64,000 bases of DNA, taken from assembly GCF_003258595.1 (NCBI RefSeq), contig NZ_QHHQ01000001.1:930001-994000 (forward strand), read 5' to 3'. The stretch is from Acuticoccus sediminis. Its GTDB lineage: Bacteria > Pseudomonadota > Alphaproteobacteria > Rhizobiales > Amorphaceae. Of the stretch, positions 1-9,301 are shown piece by piece. Both the position numbers and the translations under genes were made by a program. The notes beneath the pieces were generated by a model. That model ran no database searches. It saw only the letters and a program-made list of their open reading frames with translations, and had not been told where the DNA came from. Position 1 is the stretch's first letter, and each line of letters starts with the position of its first letter.

Positions 1-591
1 GAAGCCGATCGCGGCGGGGAAGATGACCGGGTAGTCCTCCGCGAAGTCCGGCCGCGGGAAGGCGAAGCCGACGTCCCGCAGCGGCAGCTCGCGCCCGGCG
101 AGCCAGGAGACGATGCCATGCGTCAGCTTCAGGAGGAGCATGTGGCCGAAGCGGTTCGGCACGAGGCCCTCGAACCGCGGGATGAGGCTGACGCGGATCT
201 CGTTGGCGTCGCGCTCCAGCTCCACGCGGTAGTCGTCGAGGAGCATGTTCCAGAAGCCGGTGAAACGGTAGATCCCGGTGCGGATCGACGACGCCTCCAG
301 GAGGACGGTGCAGAGGTATTTCAGGGTGCCGGAGCGGATGGGGCGGCTCCAGAGCCCCATCATCTCGTCCCCCGTCTCGGCGGCGACCTGCTGGTATAGG
401 CTGACGATCTGGTCGTGCGTGACGCGGGCGAGCTCGGGGTCGGTTTCGGGGATCGAAAGTCCGGCCTGTTCCAGGAAGTTGGCGAGCATGTCCGGGCCGC
501 ACTGCGCCCGCAGCGTGGCGAGCCAGTCCTCCACGAAGGCGTAGGACACCGTGGAGAGGTGGACGATCCTGCGAGCCGACGGCGTGACCAT
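1..591 (-). CDS. AraC-family transcriptional regulator, N-terminal part (truncated by window edge)
   Basis: The minus-strand frame is open from an ATG at 591 to the left edge with no stop, so only the first 197 residues are visible. The translation begins MVTPSARRIVHLSTVSYAF and resembles the N-terminal ligand-sensing (arabinose-binding-like) domain of AraC regulators, with motifs such as MGLWSRP, GTLKYLC and RVSLIPRFEG. The C-terminal helix-turn-helix pair would lie beyond position 1 and is not seen. It is divergent from the acyl-CoA dehydrogenase at 714, with 122 bp between the starts. Regulators of this subtype often sit next to acyl-CoA metabolic genes, so control of the neighbouring pair is a reasonable inference. 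The ligand is unknown. Confidence 0.8.
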   Translation of the reverse strand, partial: MVTPSARRIVHLSTVSYAFVEDWLATLRAQCGPDMLANFLEQAGLSIPETDPELARVTHDQIVSLYQQVAAETGDEMMGLWSRPIRSGTLKYLCTVLLEASSIRTGIYRFTGFWNMLLDDYRVELERDANEIRVSLIPRFEGLVPNRFGHMLLLKLTHGIVSWLAGRELPLRDVGFAFPRPDFAEDYPVIFPAAIGF

Positions 592-713
592 GGTTCGTTC
601 AAGGTGGTGCAGTTTGGCAGTTTTTGCAAATTGCGCGTCTGAAACAGCGATAGTGCCGGCCCGGGGTTCATTACTATGTTCCGGCCAGAATCGTGATAGC
701 GGGGGAGGCGGCC
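592..713. promoter_or_regulatory. Divergent promoter region, araC-type gene / acyl-CoA dehydrogenase
   Basis: This 122-bp region separates two divergent starts and is clearly more A+T-rich than the flanking coding DNA. On the plus strand a TTGCAA hexamer near 613 is followed about 17 bp later by GCGATA, a weak -35/-10 pair. A small inverted repeat, GCAAaTTGC, overlaps it. GGGGGAGG just upstream of 714 is a strong ribosome-binding site and decides that start over the GTG at 693. Assignments of promoter elements are tentative. Confidence 0.3.
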
Positions 714-2495
714 ATGGTCTTTTCGGCGCCCGTGAAGGACATGGTGTTCAACATCGAGCACCTCTCAGGCTGGGCCGAATTGTGCCATCTGCCGCAGTTT
801 CAAGACGTCGAGCTGGAGACGGCCGGCGCGATTATCGAAGAGTGCGCCCGCTTCGCCGAAGAAGTGCTTGCCCCGCTGAATGCCTCTGGCGACCGGGCGG
901 CCTCCCACTTCAACGGCGAGTCCGTTGTACTTCCGGAAGGCTTTAAGGAAGCCTACGAACAGTTCGTCGACACCGGTTGGCAGAGCCTGCAGCACCCGGT
1001 CGAGTTCGGCGGCCAGGGCCTGCCGCGCGCCGTCGGAGCCGCCTGCGGCGAGATCTTCAACGCCGCGAACATGAGCTTCGCTTTGTGTCCGCTTTTGACA
1101 GACGGCGCGATCGACGCGCTGCTGACCGCGGGCTCCGACGAGCAGAAGCAGACCTACCTCCACAACCTCGTCGCCGGCCGCTGGACGGGCACGATGAACC
1201 TGACCGAGCCGCAGGCCGGCAGCGACCTCTCGCTCCTGCGCACGCGGGCCGAGCCGCGCGGGGACGGCAGCTACGCCATTTCCGGCACGAAGATCTTCAT
1301 CACCTACGGCGACCACGAGCAGGCCGAGAACATCGTCCACCTGGTCCTCGCGCGCATTCCGGGTGCGCCGGCGGGGGTGAAGGGGATCAGCCTCTTCCTG
1401 GTGCCGAAGTACTTCGTCAACGCCGACGGCTCCCTCGGCGGCCGCAACGCGGTGCGCACGGTGAGCATCGAGCACAAGCTCGGCATCCGCGCGAGCCCGA
1501 CCGCGGTCCTCGAATACGAGGGCGCGACCGGCTATCTGATCGGCGAGGAGAACCGCGGCCTCGACATCATGTTCATCATGATGAACTCGGCGCGGTTCGC
1601 GGTCGGCATCCAGGGCATCGCGGTGGCCGAGCGGGCCTACCAGCAGGCGCTCGGCTACGCCAGGGAGCGGGTGCAGAGCCGCCCGGTTGACGGCTCGTCC
1701 AACGAGAGCGTCGCCATCATCCGCCACCCCGACGTGCGCCGCCTGCTGACCCGCATGCGCGCCGTCACCGAAGGCTGCCGGGCGCTCGCCGCCGCGACGG
1801 CCGGCTGGCACGACCTCGCCCGCCACGCGGACGACCCCGACCGGCGTGCCGAGGCGAAGGCGGTCGCGGAGTTCCTGGTGCCGCTGGTGAAGGGCTACTC
1901 GACCGAGATGAGCGTGGACGTCGCCTCCTGCGGCATCCAGGTGCACGGCGGCATGGGCTTCATCGAGGAGACCGGCGCCGCGCAGCACTACCGCGACGCG
2001 CGCATCCTGCCGATCTACGAGGGCACCACCGCGATCCAGGCCAACGACCTCGTCGGCCGCAAGACGCTGCGCGACGGCGGGCGCACCGCCTACCGCATCG
2101 CCGAGATGATCGCCGGGACCGAGGCGGAGCTGAACGCCTCCGACTCCGTCCCCGCCCGCGTGGTGGCGCGCAAGCTCGCCCGGGCGCGCGAGGCGTTCCT
2201 GGCGGTGGTGGACTTCGTCGTGCTCGAGACGCCGCGCGACCCGCAGACCGTCTTCGCCGGGTCGGTGCCGTACCTGATGCTCGCCGGCAACCTGATGGCG
2301 GGCTGGCAGCTCGCCCGCTCGCTCATCGTCGCCGAGGCCGAGCTCGCCAGGGGCGTCGAACCGGAGTTCATGGCCGCGAAGATCGCGACCGCACGCTTCT
2401 ACGCCGACCACATCCTCAACGAGGCCGAGGTGCTGCGCGAGCGCATCGTCGAGGGCGGCGAGAGCATGCTGGGCGCCGCGGCCGCCGCACTCTGA
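714..2495 (+). CDS. Acyl-CoA dehydrogenase, DmdC-like (593 aa)
   Basis: This is an FAD-dependent acyl-CoA dehydrogenase of the long, about 600-residue subfamily that includes 3-methylmercaptopropionyl-CoA dehydrogenase (DmdC). In order it shows the N-terminal helical domain, the middle beta domain with the flavin/substrate motif [13 protein letters not shown], the C-terminal helical domain with HGGMGFIEE, and IYEGTTAIQ with the likely catalytic base Glu near residue 436. A subfamily-specific C-terminal extension follows. The start at 714 fits the family opening ([10 protein letters not shown]) and follows GGGGGAGG. A crotonase gene lies 145 bp downstream on the same strand, which suggests consecutive oxidation and hydration of one acyl-CoA. 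Substrate specificity cannot be read from the sequence; methylthiopropionyl-CoA or another short-chain acyl-CoA are both possible. Confidence 0.88.
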   Translation: MVFSAPVKDMVFNIEHLSGWAELCHLPQFQDVELETAGAIIEECARFAEEVLAPLNASGDRAASHFNGESVVLPEGFKEAYEQFVDTGWQSLQHPVEFGGQGLPRAVGAACGEIFNAANMSFALCPLLTDGAIDALLTAGSDEQKQTYLHNLVAGRWTGTMNLTEPQAGSDLSLLRTRAEPRGDGSYAISGTKIFITYGDHEQAENIVHLVLARIPGAPAGVKGISLFLVPKYFVNADGSLGGRNAVRTVSIEHKLGIRASPTAVLEYEGATGYLIGEENRGLDIMFIMMNSARFAVGIQGIAVAERAYQQALGYARERVQSRPVDGSSNESVAIIRHPDVRRLLTRMRAVTEGCRALAAATAGWHDLARHADDPDRRAEAKAVAEFLVPLVKGYSTEMSVDVASCGIQVHGGMGFIEETGAAQHYRDARILPIYEGTTAIQANDLVGRKTLRDGGRTAYRIAEMIAGTEAELNASDSVPARVVARKLARAREAFLAVVDFVVLETPRDPQTVFAGSVPYLMLAGNLMAGWQLARSLIVAEAELARGVEPEFMAAKIATARFYADHILNEAEVLRERIVEGGESMLGAAAAAL

Positions 2496-2553
2496 CCCTT
2501 TCCGCCGCCGAGGGCGCGAACCCCGCACCGGGGGGCGCCCGAACGGCTCCTGC

Positions 2554-2588
2554 CGCGCCGGCCCGCCCTGCGGTGCCGGCGCCCCTTT
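2554..2588 (+). terminator. Hairpin after acyl-CoA dehydrogenase gene
   Basis: Perfect 8-bp arms, GCGCCGGC at 2554-2561 and GCCGGCGC at 2574-2581, enclose a 12-base loop and are followed by CCCTTTT. It could attenuate read-through into the crotonase gene. The U-tract is short, so the call is moderate. Confidence 0.35.
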
Positions 2589-2640
2589 TCGTCCGGACGT
2601 CCGCGCAGGGCGCGGTCCGGGAACCCGAGGAACGATCTTC

Positions 2641-3447
2641 ATGCTGAACGTCGCCCAATATACCAATCTCGACCTCGACACCTCGCGCGAGAACGGGGTG
2701 TGGGTGGTGACGCTGAACCGGCCGACGAAGCGCAACGCGCTGGACGCCGCCACCATCGAGGAGCTGATCGAGCTCTTCTCGACCGCTCCGCGCCGCGGCG
2801 CGAGGGCGATCGTTCTGGCGGCGTCGGGCGACCACTTCTGCGCCGGTCTCGACCTCATCGAGCACCACAAGGAAGACCGCAGCCCGGCCGACTTCATGCA
2901 CGTGTGCCTGCGCTGGCACGAGGCGTTCAACAAGATAGAGTACGGCGGCGTGCCGGTGATCGCGGCGCTGAAGGGCGCGGTGGTCGGCGGCGGGCTGGAA
3001 CTCGCGAGCGCAGCCCACGTGCGCATCGCGGACGCCAGCACCTACTTCGCCCTCCCGGAGGGGCAGCGCGGCCTCTTCACCGGCGGTGGCGCCACGATCC
3101 GCGTCGCCGACCTCGTCGGCAAGGCGCGCATGATCGACATGATGCTGACCGGCCGCGTCTATCAGGGGCAGGAGGCGATCGACATCGGCCTCGCCCAGTA
3201 CCTCGTCGAGGGGTCGAGCTTCGACAAGGCCATGGAGCTGGCCGACCGCGCCGCCGCCAACCTACCGCTGACGAACTTCGCCATCTGCTCCGCGATCAGC
3301 CACATGCAGAACATGTCGGCCCTCGACGCGGCCTACGCCGAGGCGGTCGTCGCCGGCGTCGTCAACACGCAGCCCGCCGCCCGCGAGCGTCTCGAGGCGT
3401 TCGCCAACAAGACCGCCGCGCGCGTCCGCCCGAACGCGACCGCCTGA
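2641..3447 (+). CDS. Enoyl-CoA hydratase/isomerase (crotonase) family protein (268 aa)
   Basis: A crotonase-fold enzyme of normal length that probably hydrates a 2-enoyl-CoA. The CoA/oxyanion-hole segment HFCAGLDL is present. The second glycine-rich segment, GGGLELAS, carries Glu120, and [10 protein letters not shown] carries Glu140. The 20-residue spacing matches the two catalytic glutamates of classical enoyl-CoA hydratases, so hydratase activity is likely. Many DmdC-type dehydrogenases are partnered with a crotonase such as DmdD, and the position 145 bp behind the dehydrogenase fits that, but specificity is inferred only. It is followed 23 bp later by a transporter gene on the same strand. 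Confidence 0.88.
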   Translation: MLNVAQYTNLDLDTSRENGVWVVTLNRPTKRNALDAATIEELIELFSTAPRRGARAIVLAASGDHFCAGLDLIEHHKEDRSPADFMHVCLRWHEAFNKIEYGGVPVIAALKGAVVGGGLELASAAHVRIADASTYFALPEGQRGLFTGGGATIRVADLVGKARMIDMMLTGRVYQGQEAIDIGLAQYLVEGSSFDKAMELADRAAANLPLTNFAICSAISHMQNMSALDAAYAEAVVAGVVNTQPAARERLEAFANKTAARVRPNATA

Positions 3448-3470
3448 GCCGGTCCCGAAGGAGGCGCGTC

Positions 3471-4379
3471 GTGTCCACCGATGCCTCCGGCGGCCTTAAG
3501 GCCGGCCTCGACGCGCGCCTCCTGGGATGGGCCTGCCTGATGGTCACGGCCTTCGGCTGGGGCCTCGGCTGGCCGATGATCAAGATCATCATGGAGGACT
3601 GGCCGCCGCTGTTCGCGCGCGGCACGGCCGGTCTCGCCGCCGCAGCGGGGCTCCTCGCCGTCGGAGCGATGCGAGGCGACGCGATCGCGCCGCCGCCGGG
3701 CTCGTGGCGGCAGCTGGGCCTCGCGTCCTTCACCAGCGTCTTCGCCTGGATGGGGCTGACGGCGCTGTCGCTCCTGTGGCTGCGTGTGGCCGAATGCGCG
3801 CTGATCACCTTCACGATGCCGATCTGGGCGACGCTCTTAGCCTGGCCGGTCCTCGGGCAGCGCCCGGACCTGCGGAACTGGCTCGCCATCGCGCTCGGCA
3901 GCGGCGGACTGCTGGTGCTGTTCGGGGCGCGCACCGAGGGGGCGGCGGACCAGCTCCCTGGCATCGCGCTGGCGCTGACGGCGGCGATCCTGTTCGCGCT
4001 CGGCTCCGTCGCGTTCCGCCGCCCCGTCGCGCTGACGCCGCTGGTGCGCACCGGCTGGCTCATCGGGCTCGGCTCGGCGATGATGTTCCTCGCCGGACTG
4101 CTGGTGGCGCTGCCGGACCTCGGCGCGCTGACCTGGCGCGGCGCGGGCGCGCTCACGTACATGGCGCTCTTCCCGATGGCGCTCTGCTATCTCGCCTGGT
4201 TCGCGGCGGCGGCGCGCCTGCCGGTGGCGACGGCGTCGACCGGATTGCTGCTCATCCCGATCATCGGCGCGGTGTCGACCGCGGTGCTCCTCGGCGAGCC
4301 GCTGGGCCTGCGCGCCGCCGTCGCCTTCGCCCTCACGCTGGCGGGCGTCGCCATCGCGATGCGCGCGACGGCCGACTAG
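3471..4379 (+). CDS. EamA/DMT-family transporter (302 aa)
   Basis: An inner-membrane permease of the drug/metabolite transporter superfamily with about ten hydrophobic segments arranged as two EamA repeats of five helices. The GTG start at 3471 is chosen because GGAGG lies just upstream at about 3460 and the protein then begins right before the first helix (GWACLMVTAFGWGLGWP). The substrate is unknown. It may be co-transcribed with the upstream crotonase gene. Its TAG stop shares bases with the stop codon of the convergent ABC ATPase gene (CTAG at 4376-4379), leaving no intergenic space. Confidence 0.82.
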   Translation: MSTDASGGLKAGLDARLLGWACLMVTAFGWGLGWPMIKIIMEDWPPLFARGTAGLAAAAGLLAVGAMRGDAIAPPPGSWRQLGLASFTSVFAWMGLTALSLLWLRVAECALITFTMPIWATLLAWPVLGQRPDLRNWLAIALGSGGLLVLFGARTEGAADQLPGIALALTAAILFALGSVAFRRPVALTPLVRTGWLIGLGSAMMFLAGLLVALPDLGALTWRGAGALTYMALFPMALCYLAWFAAAARLPVATASTGLLLIPIIGAVSTAVLLGEPLGLRAAVAFALTLAGVAIAMRATAD

Positions 4380-5956
4380 ACGGCCATCGCCGGCGCCTGC
4401 ACCTCCCTGCGCCGTGCGAGGAGGCGGCGCGTCTCCGCGTGCCGGTCCGGAGCGTCGAGGGCGTCGGGAGCGAAGCGGTCGACCACCTCGCCGTGGTGCA
4501 TGACGATGATCTCGTCCGAGATCCAGCGCACGATGTCGATGTCGTGGCCGATGAAGGCCATCGCGAAACCGCGCTCGCGCTGAAGGCGCGCGAGGAGCGT
4601 CAGGATCTCCGCCTGCACGGTGGTGTCGAGGGCGGACACGACCTCGTCGCAGATGAGCACCTTCGGGTCGCACAGCAGCGCCCTCGCGATGCACACGCGC
4701 TGACGCTGGCCGCCGGAGAGCTGGTGCGGGTAGCGCCCGGCCATGCCGGCTTCGAGGCCGACGTCCTCCAGCGCGGCGCCGATCACCGCTGCGAGCCCGT
4801 CGCGGCGGCCGGCGAGGCGGAGCGGCTCGGCGAGCGCGCGGCCGACGGTGAGGCGAGGGTTGAGCGCACCTTGCGGATTCTGGAAGACGAACTGCACCGC
4901 GCGCCGGTCGCCGCGCGGCAGCGGCCCGCTCCCCGGCTCCAGGGTGGTGCCGAGGATGGTGACGCGCCCGCCGCTCGGCTGCTGCATGGCCGCGAGCGTC
5001 TGGGCGAAGGTGCTCTTTCCGGAGCCGGAGCGGCCGAGGATCCCCAGCGTGCGCCCGGCCGTCAGCGATGCGCTCACCCCGTGCACCACGCGGACCGGCC
5101 GCGTGAAGAGCTTGCCGCGAAAGGCGACGGCGACGCTCTGCGCCTCGGCGCGGACGGTGGCGTCGGACGGCGCGACGGGCCGCGGCCGGTCCAGCATCCG
5201 GCGCGCGTCGACGAGGCGGCGGGTGTAGTCCTGCCGCGGTGCGCCGAGGACGGCGCCGGCCGGGCCGCTCTCAACGACGCGGCCGGCGCGCATCACGGCG
5301 ACCGCGTCGGCGTCCGCCGCGAGACCGAGGTCGTGGCTGATCATGACGAGCGCCATCCCGTGGCTGCCGCGCAGGCGCGTCAGCAGGGCGACGATCTCGA
5401 CGGTGGTGGTCGGGTCGAGCGCGCTGGTCGGCTCGTCGGCGACCAGAAGCTGCGGCTCGCCGGAGAGGGCCATCGCGATCATCACGCGCTGCTGCTGGCC
5501 GCCGGAGAGCTCGTGCGGGTAGCGCCGGGCGATCGCCGCTTCCAGCTCCACCTCGGCCAGCAGCGACAGGATGCGCTGCCGCCGCGCATCGCCTCCACGC
5601 ATGCCGGCGCGGCCGAGCGCTTCGGCAAGCTGGCTCTCGACGCGCATGAACGGGTTCAGGGACGCCATCGGGTCCTGGAAGATCATGCCGATCCGCCGGC
5701 CGCGCAGCGCGCGCATGGCCCCGGCGTCGTCGAGCGGCAGGGGCGCGCCGTCGAACGCGACGGTGCCGTGGGTGACGGCGAGCCCGCGCGGCAGCAGGCC
5801 GGTGACGGCGAGCGCCAGCGTGGACTTGCCCGACCCCGACTCGCCGACGATGGCGAGCGTGCCGCCGGCCGGAACGCCGAGCGAGACGTCCTCGACGATG
5901 GGGCGCGTGCCCGCGCACACCGTGAGGCCGTGGGTGGCGAGGATCGGCAGGGTCAT
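4376..5956 (-). CDS. Peptide-type ABC transporter, fused double ATPase (526 aa)
   Basis: A cytoplasmic ATPase with two complete nucleotide-binding domains in one chain, equivalent to DppD plus DppF. Domain 1 has Walker A GESGSGKST near residue 36 and signature LSGGQQQRV. Domain 2, from about residue 270, has Walker A GRSGSGKST and signature LSGGQRQRV. Both have intact Walker B aspartates (LLVADEPTSALD, LICDEVVSALD). Its ATG at 5956 overlaps the TGA of the upstream permease gene (ATGA), so it is the last gene of the six-gene operon starting at 11831. With the two permeases and the binding protein it forms a complete importer, probably for a phosphonate-containing compound given the operon context. 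Confidence 0.93.
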   Translation of the reverse strand: MTLPILATHGLTVCAGTRPIVEDVSLGVPAGGTLAIVGESGSGKSTLALAVTGLLPRGLAVTHGTVAFDGAPLPLDDAGAMRALRGRRIGMIFQDPMASLNPFMRVESQLAEALGRAGMRGGDARRQRILSLLAEVELEAAIARRYPHELSGGQQQRVMIAMALSGEPQLLVADEPTSALDPTTTVEIVALLTRLRGSHGMALVMISHDLGLAADADAVAVMRAGRVVESGPAGAVLGAPRQDYTRRLVDARRMLDRPRPVAPSDATVRAEAQSVAVAFRGKLFTRPVRVVHGVSASLTAGRTLGILGRSGSGKSTFAQTLAAMQQPSGGRVTILGTTLEPGSGPLPRGDRRAVQFVFQNPQGALNPRLTVGRALAEPLRLAGRRDGLAAVIGAALEDVGLEAGMAGRYPHQLSGGQRQRVCIARALLCDPKVLICDEVVSALDTTVQAEILTLLARLQRERGFAMAFIGHDIDIVRWISDEIIVMHHGEVVDRFAPDALDAPDRHAETRRLLARRREVQAPAMAV

Positions 5957-6864
5957 CGTGAAAGCCTCGGGTCGACGGCGCGATGGATGATGTCGATGAC
6001 CGCGTTGATCACCACCAGTGCCACCGCGACGACGGTGATGGCCGCCTGCACCACCGGGTAGTCGCGGCCGTGGATGGCGTTCAGCATCAGGCTGCCGATA
6101 CCCGGCAGGCTGAAGAGGATCTCCATCGTGAGTGTCCCCGCGACAAGCCCGGCAAGCACCAGGCCGGACAGGGCGAGCGCCACCGGCAGTGCGGTCGGCA
6201 GGAGGTGGAAGAAGGCGATGCGCGGGCGCCCGAGGCCCTTGGCGTAGGCGGTGCGCACGTGGGCGGACGTCGCCGCCTCGCGCAACTCCTCGAAGAGGGG
6301 TTTGCCGATCTGGCCTGCGTTGTCGATGGCGATGATGACGATGGGCATCGCCAGCGCGCCGACGACCGGCAGCCACCCGAGCCACACCGAGAAGACGAGG
6401 ATCGCCACCACGCCGACGCAGAAGGTCGGCAGCGCGATGGACCAGACGTTGACGAGGTTGACGAGTCTCGCCAGCACGCGGTTGCCCGTCACCGCCGCCG
6501 ACACCGCGAGCCCCAGCGCGACGAGGAGCCCGAGCAGGAAGGAGCCGGCGGCCAGCGCGAGCGTCGTCGGCAGCGCCGTCGCCAGCATGCCCGCCACCGG
6601 GCGGTGGTAGCGCAGCGACTCGCCGAAGTCGCCCGTCAGCGCGTTGCCGGCCCAGGTGGCGAGATCGACGACGAGGGGGCGGTCGAGGCCCATCTCGTGG
6701 CGCAGCTCGGCCTCCTCGTGTGCGGTGAGGCCGCCCTCGAGGGCCATGCGGTCGACCGCGTCGCCCGGCGCGACACGGCAGAGCAGGAAGACCACGAGGA
6801 CGATGCCGGCGGCCTGCAGAAGCATGCGCGCCAGCGAGAGGAGGATCGCCCCGGCCTGCCTCAT
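5953..6864 (-). CDS. Peptide-type ABC transporter permease, DppB-like (303 aa)
   Basis: An inner-membrane permease of the DppB/OppB class with an N-terminal membrane helix, a periplasmic loop containing a typical GLDRPL...GDFGES pattern and about five further helices. The EAA loop that contacts the ATPase is around TAYAKGLGRPRIAFFHLLP. Start and stop both overlap neighbouring genes by four bases (ATGA), giving tight translational coupling with the second permease upstream and the ATPase downstream. Confidence 0.92.
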   Translation of the reverse strand: MRQAGAILLSLARMLLQAAGIVLVVFLLCRVAPGDAVDRMALEGGLTAHEEAELRHEMGLDRPLVVDLATWAGNALTGDFGESLRYHRPVAGMLATALPTTLALAAGSFLLGLLVALGLAVSAAVTGNRVLARLVNLVNVWSIALPTFCVGVVAILVFSVWLGWLPVVGALAMPIVIIAIDNAGQIGKPLFEELREAATSAHVRTAYAKGLGRPRIAFFHLLPTALPVALALSGLVLAGLVAGTLTMEILFSLPGIGSLMLNAIHGRDYPVVQAAITVVAVALVVINAVIDIIHRAVDPRLSR

Positions 6865-7736
6865 CGTGCCGCCCCCGACCGGGCGCGCAGCGGGTCGAAC
6901 CGCTCGCGAAGCGCGTCGCCGAGGACGAGGAGGCTCACCGTCAGCGCGATGAGGGCGAGGATCGGCGCCAGGATCGCGTGCGGCGACACTTCGAGGTAGC
7001 GGCTCGCGTCGGAGATCATGCGGCCCCAGGTCGGCGCGTCGGGGGAGGAGCCGAGGCCGAGGAAGGAGAGCACCGACTCGGTCACGATGCAGCGCGGCAG
7101 GATGATCGCCGCCTGCGTGATCAGGCTGCCGAAGAGGTTGGGCAGGATGTGGAGCCGCAGCACGTGCAGCCGCCCGCCGCCGAAGAGGCCGGCGACGCGG
7201 ACATAGTCCTGCGCCGCCTCGCGCTTGTAGGTGGCGCGGGCGACGTAGGCGAAGAACGGCGCGAAGGAGATGCCGAGCGCCAGCGTCACCGGTCCCGTCC
7301 CCTCGCCGACGGCGACGATGATGAGGAGGGCGAGGAGGATGCCCGGCACCGCGCGCACGAGGTCGATGAAGGCGAACACCGCCATCTCGCCCCACCGGCC
7401 GAGCGCCATGCCGAGGAGGCCCAGCGCTCCGCCGAGCAGGAAGGCGACCAGCGTGCCGCCGGCGCCTACCATCAGGGTCAGCCGCGCGCCCATGACGAGG
7501 CGGGAGAAGACGTCGCGGCCGATGTGGTCGGTGCCGAGGAGATGCTCTCCCCCCGGCGCCGCGTTGAGGCTGAAGAGGTCCTGGTCGAAGGGATCGTGCG
7601 TTGCGATCCACGGCGCGAACACCGCGGTGAGCACGATCGCGAGGACGACCGCCCCCGCGATACGGGCGGGCGTGAGGACGCCGGCTCTGCGGCGCCTCCC
7701 GGCCTTGTCCCCGATGGCTTCCATCGCGAGGGCCAT
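6861..7736 (-). CDS. Peptide-type ABC transporter permease, DppC-like (291 aa)
   Basis: The second permease of the importer, DppC/OppC class. It has the family-typical N-terminal helix followed by APWIATHDPFDQD and LLGTDHIGRDVFSRL, then five more helices and an EAA loop near QDYVRVAGLFGG...HILPN. The start at 7736 is preceded by GAGGA; an in-frame ATG at 7724 is also possible. The binding-protein gene ends 5 bp before this start, and the stop overlaps the next permease start. Confidence 0.92.
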   Translation of the reverse strand: MALAMEAIGDKAGRRRRAGVLTPARIAGAVVLAIVLTAVFAPWIATHDPFDQDLFSLNAAPGGEHLLGTDHIGRDVFSRLVMGARLTLMVGAGGTLVAFLLGGALGLLGMALGRWGEMAVFAFIDLVRAVPGILLALLIIVAVGEGTGPVTLALGISFAPFFAYVARATYKREAAQDYVRVAGLFGGGRLHVLRLHILPNLFGSLITQAAIILPRCIVTESVLSFLGLGSSPDAPTWGRMISDASRYLEVSPHAILAPILALIALTVSLLVLGDALRERFDPLRARSGAAR

Positions 7737-7741
7737 CGGGC

Positions 7742-9301
7742 TCAGTCCTCGGCGAGGAAGGTCTGGGCGATGCCGCCGGACGCCCAGTTCGGCGACCACG
7801 TGAAGCCCGGCTCGTAGCCCTTCACGGCCCGGCGCATGGCGATCGCGTTCGGCGCGTGGCCGAGCACCATCAGGTAGTCGTTGTCGAGGACGCGCTGGAA
7901 GGCCTCGGAGTAGAGCGCCTTGCGCTTCGCCTCGTCGGTCTCGGCGACGGCGGCCTTGATGACGGCGTCGAGCTCGGGGTCCTGGATACCGCCCCACAGG
8001 ACCGGGTTGGGACCGTCGCTCATCAGCCGCACGAAGCGCAGGAAGATGTCGGCGCGCGGGCCGGAGGCCATCACGTCCATGTCCCAGTCGTACTGGCCGA
8101 GGCGGTTCTGCGCGCCGAGGTCGTCGAGCGCGGAGTGCTCCACCTTGAAGCCGAGCCGGCGCAGCATCTGGACGACGACCTGCGGGTAGTTTTCCTGCCA
8201 GGAGACGAGGTCGATCGTGACCTCGGACGGGTCGACGCCGGCATCGGCGAGCATCGCCTTCGCCTTGTCGAGGTCGGCGGCCTTGTACTTGTCCGCCTCG
8301 GCGATCGCCTCGTCGTAATAGACGTGGCCGGGCATCACCATCTGGTTGGAGACGACGCCGGTTTCCGGCGCCAGGAACTGCATGAAGGCGCGCTTGTCGA
8401 TCGCATGCATGATCGCCTCGCGGACCTTCGGGTTGTCGAAGGGCGGGCGCGGATTGCGGTTGTTGAAGGCGACGAAGTACCAGGTCGAGTCCTTCAGCGT
8501 CGTCGTGCGCAGGTTCGGGTCCTGCGACAGGCGGCGGGCGACGTCACGGTCGACGTTGACGATGTCGAGGTCGCCGGCGCGCAGGGCGTTGCCCTTGTCG
8601 ATGTCCTCGCGGAGGTTGACCTCGACGGCCGCGAGGTACGGCATGCCCTCGCCGCGCCAGTAGTTCTCGAACGCCGGGGCCGTGAGGGAGACCTGCGGGC
8701 GCCACTCGCCGAAGGTGAACGGGCCGGTGCCGATCGGGGTCTGGATCGTCGCGTCCCAGCCCGGCGAGGCGGGGGAGAGGATCCAGAGCTCCGACATCAG
8801 GTTCACGAGCGGCGCATAGGGCTCGGTCATGGTCAGGACGACCGTGCCCTCGTCCGCGGCCTCGACGCTCTCGACGAGCTTCATCGCGGAGGCGAGCCAG
8901 CCGCCCGTCACGTTCTCCTTCACACGGTGGATGTTGGCGACGACGGCGTCGGCGGTGAGCGGGTCGCCGTTGTGGAAGGTGACGCCGTCACGCAGGCGGA
9001 AGGTGTAGGTCCTGCCGTCCTCGGAGATGTCCCAGCCCTCGGCGAGGAAGGGCTCGACGCGGCCGTCCGGGCCGATGGAGGTCAGCGCCTCGGCGTAGAG
9101 CTGCTGCACGGCGATGGAGCCGGTGTGGCGGTGCGGGTCGGAGGTGTCGAGGCCCAGCGTCGCGTAGCGCAGCGTGCCGCCGTGGACGGGCTCGGGGGAC
9201 TGGGCGAACGCCGGGGCGGCGGCGAAGAGGGCCGCCGCCGCGGTGCCGAGCATGAGCTGCCGGCGGTCGAGACGGAAGCGCGTCTGCGTCATGTGCGTCA
9301 T
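7742..9301 (-). CDS. ABC transporter substrate-binding protein, peptide/nickel class (519 aa)
   Basis: A periplasmic binding protein of solute-binding family 5 (OppA/DppA class). The N-terminus carries a twin-arginine-like DRRQLMLG followed by a hydrophobic stretch and a cleavage site at about AFAQS, so export is probably through Tat. Family landmarks are present: GGTLRYATLG, LAEGWDISEDGRTYTFRLRD, GTGPFTF and FNNRNPRPPFDNPKVREAI. It starts at 9301 behind GGAG and overlaps the stop of the phosphodiesterase gene upstream. Linkage to two phosphonate/phosphodiester hydrolases suggests a phosphorus-containing ligand, which is inference. Confidence 0.92.
   Translation of the reverse strand: MTHMTQTRFRLDRRQLMLGTAAAALFAAAPAFAQSPEPVHGGTLRYATLGLDTSDPHRHTGSIAVQQLYAEALTSIGPDGRVEPFLAEGWDISEDGRTYTFRLRDGVTFHNGDPLTADAVVANIHRVKENVTGGWLASAMKLVESVEAADEGTVVLTMTEPYAPLVNLMSELWILSPASPGWDATIQTPIGTGPFTFGEWRPQVSLTAPAFENYWRGEGMPYLAAVEVNLREDIDKGNALRAGDLDIVNVDRDVARRLSQDPNLRTTTLKDSTWYFVAFNNRNPRPPFDNPKVREAIMHAIDKRAFMQFLAPETGVVSNQMVMPGHVYYDEAIAEADKYKAADLDKAKAMLADAGVDPSEVTIDLVSWQENYPQVVVQMLRRLGFKVEHSALDDLGAQNRLGQYDWDMDVMASGPRADIFLRFVRLMSDGPNPVLWGGIQDPELDAVIKAAVAETDEAKRKALYSEAFQRVLDNDYLMVLGHAPNAIAMRRAVKGYEPGFTWSPNWASGGIAQTFLAED

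Noticed and set aside
765-3041. A 758-codon minus-strand open frame opposite the acyl-CoA dehydrogenase and crotonase genes
   Set aside because: It is antisense to two well-supported genes, has arginine/alanine/glycine-rich composition and no recognisable domain. Long shadow frames are expected at this G+C content.
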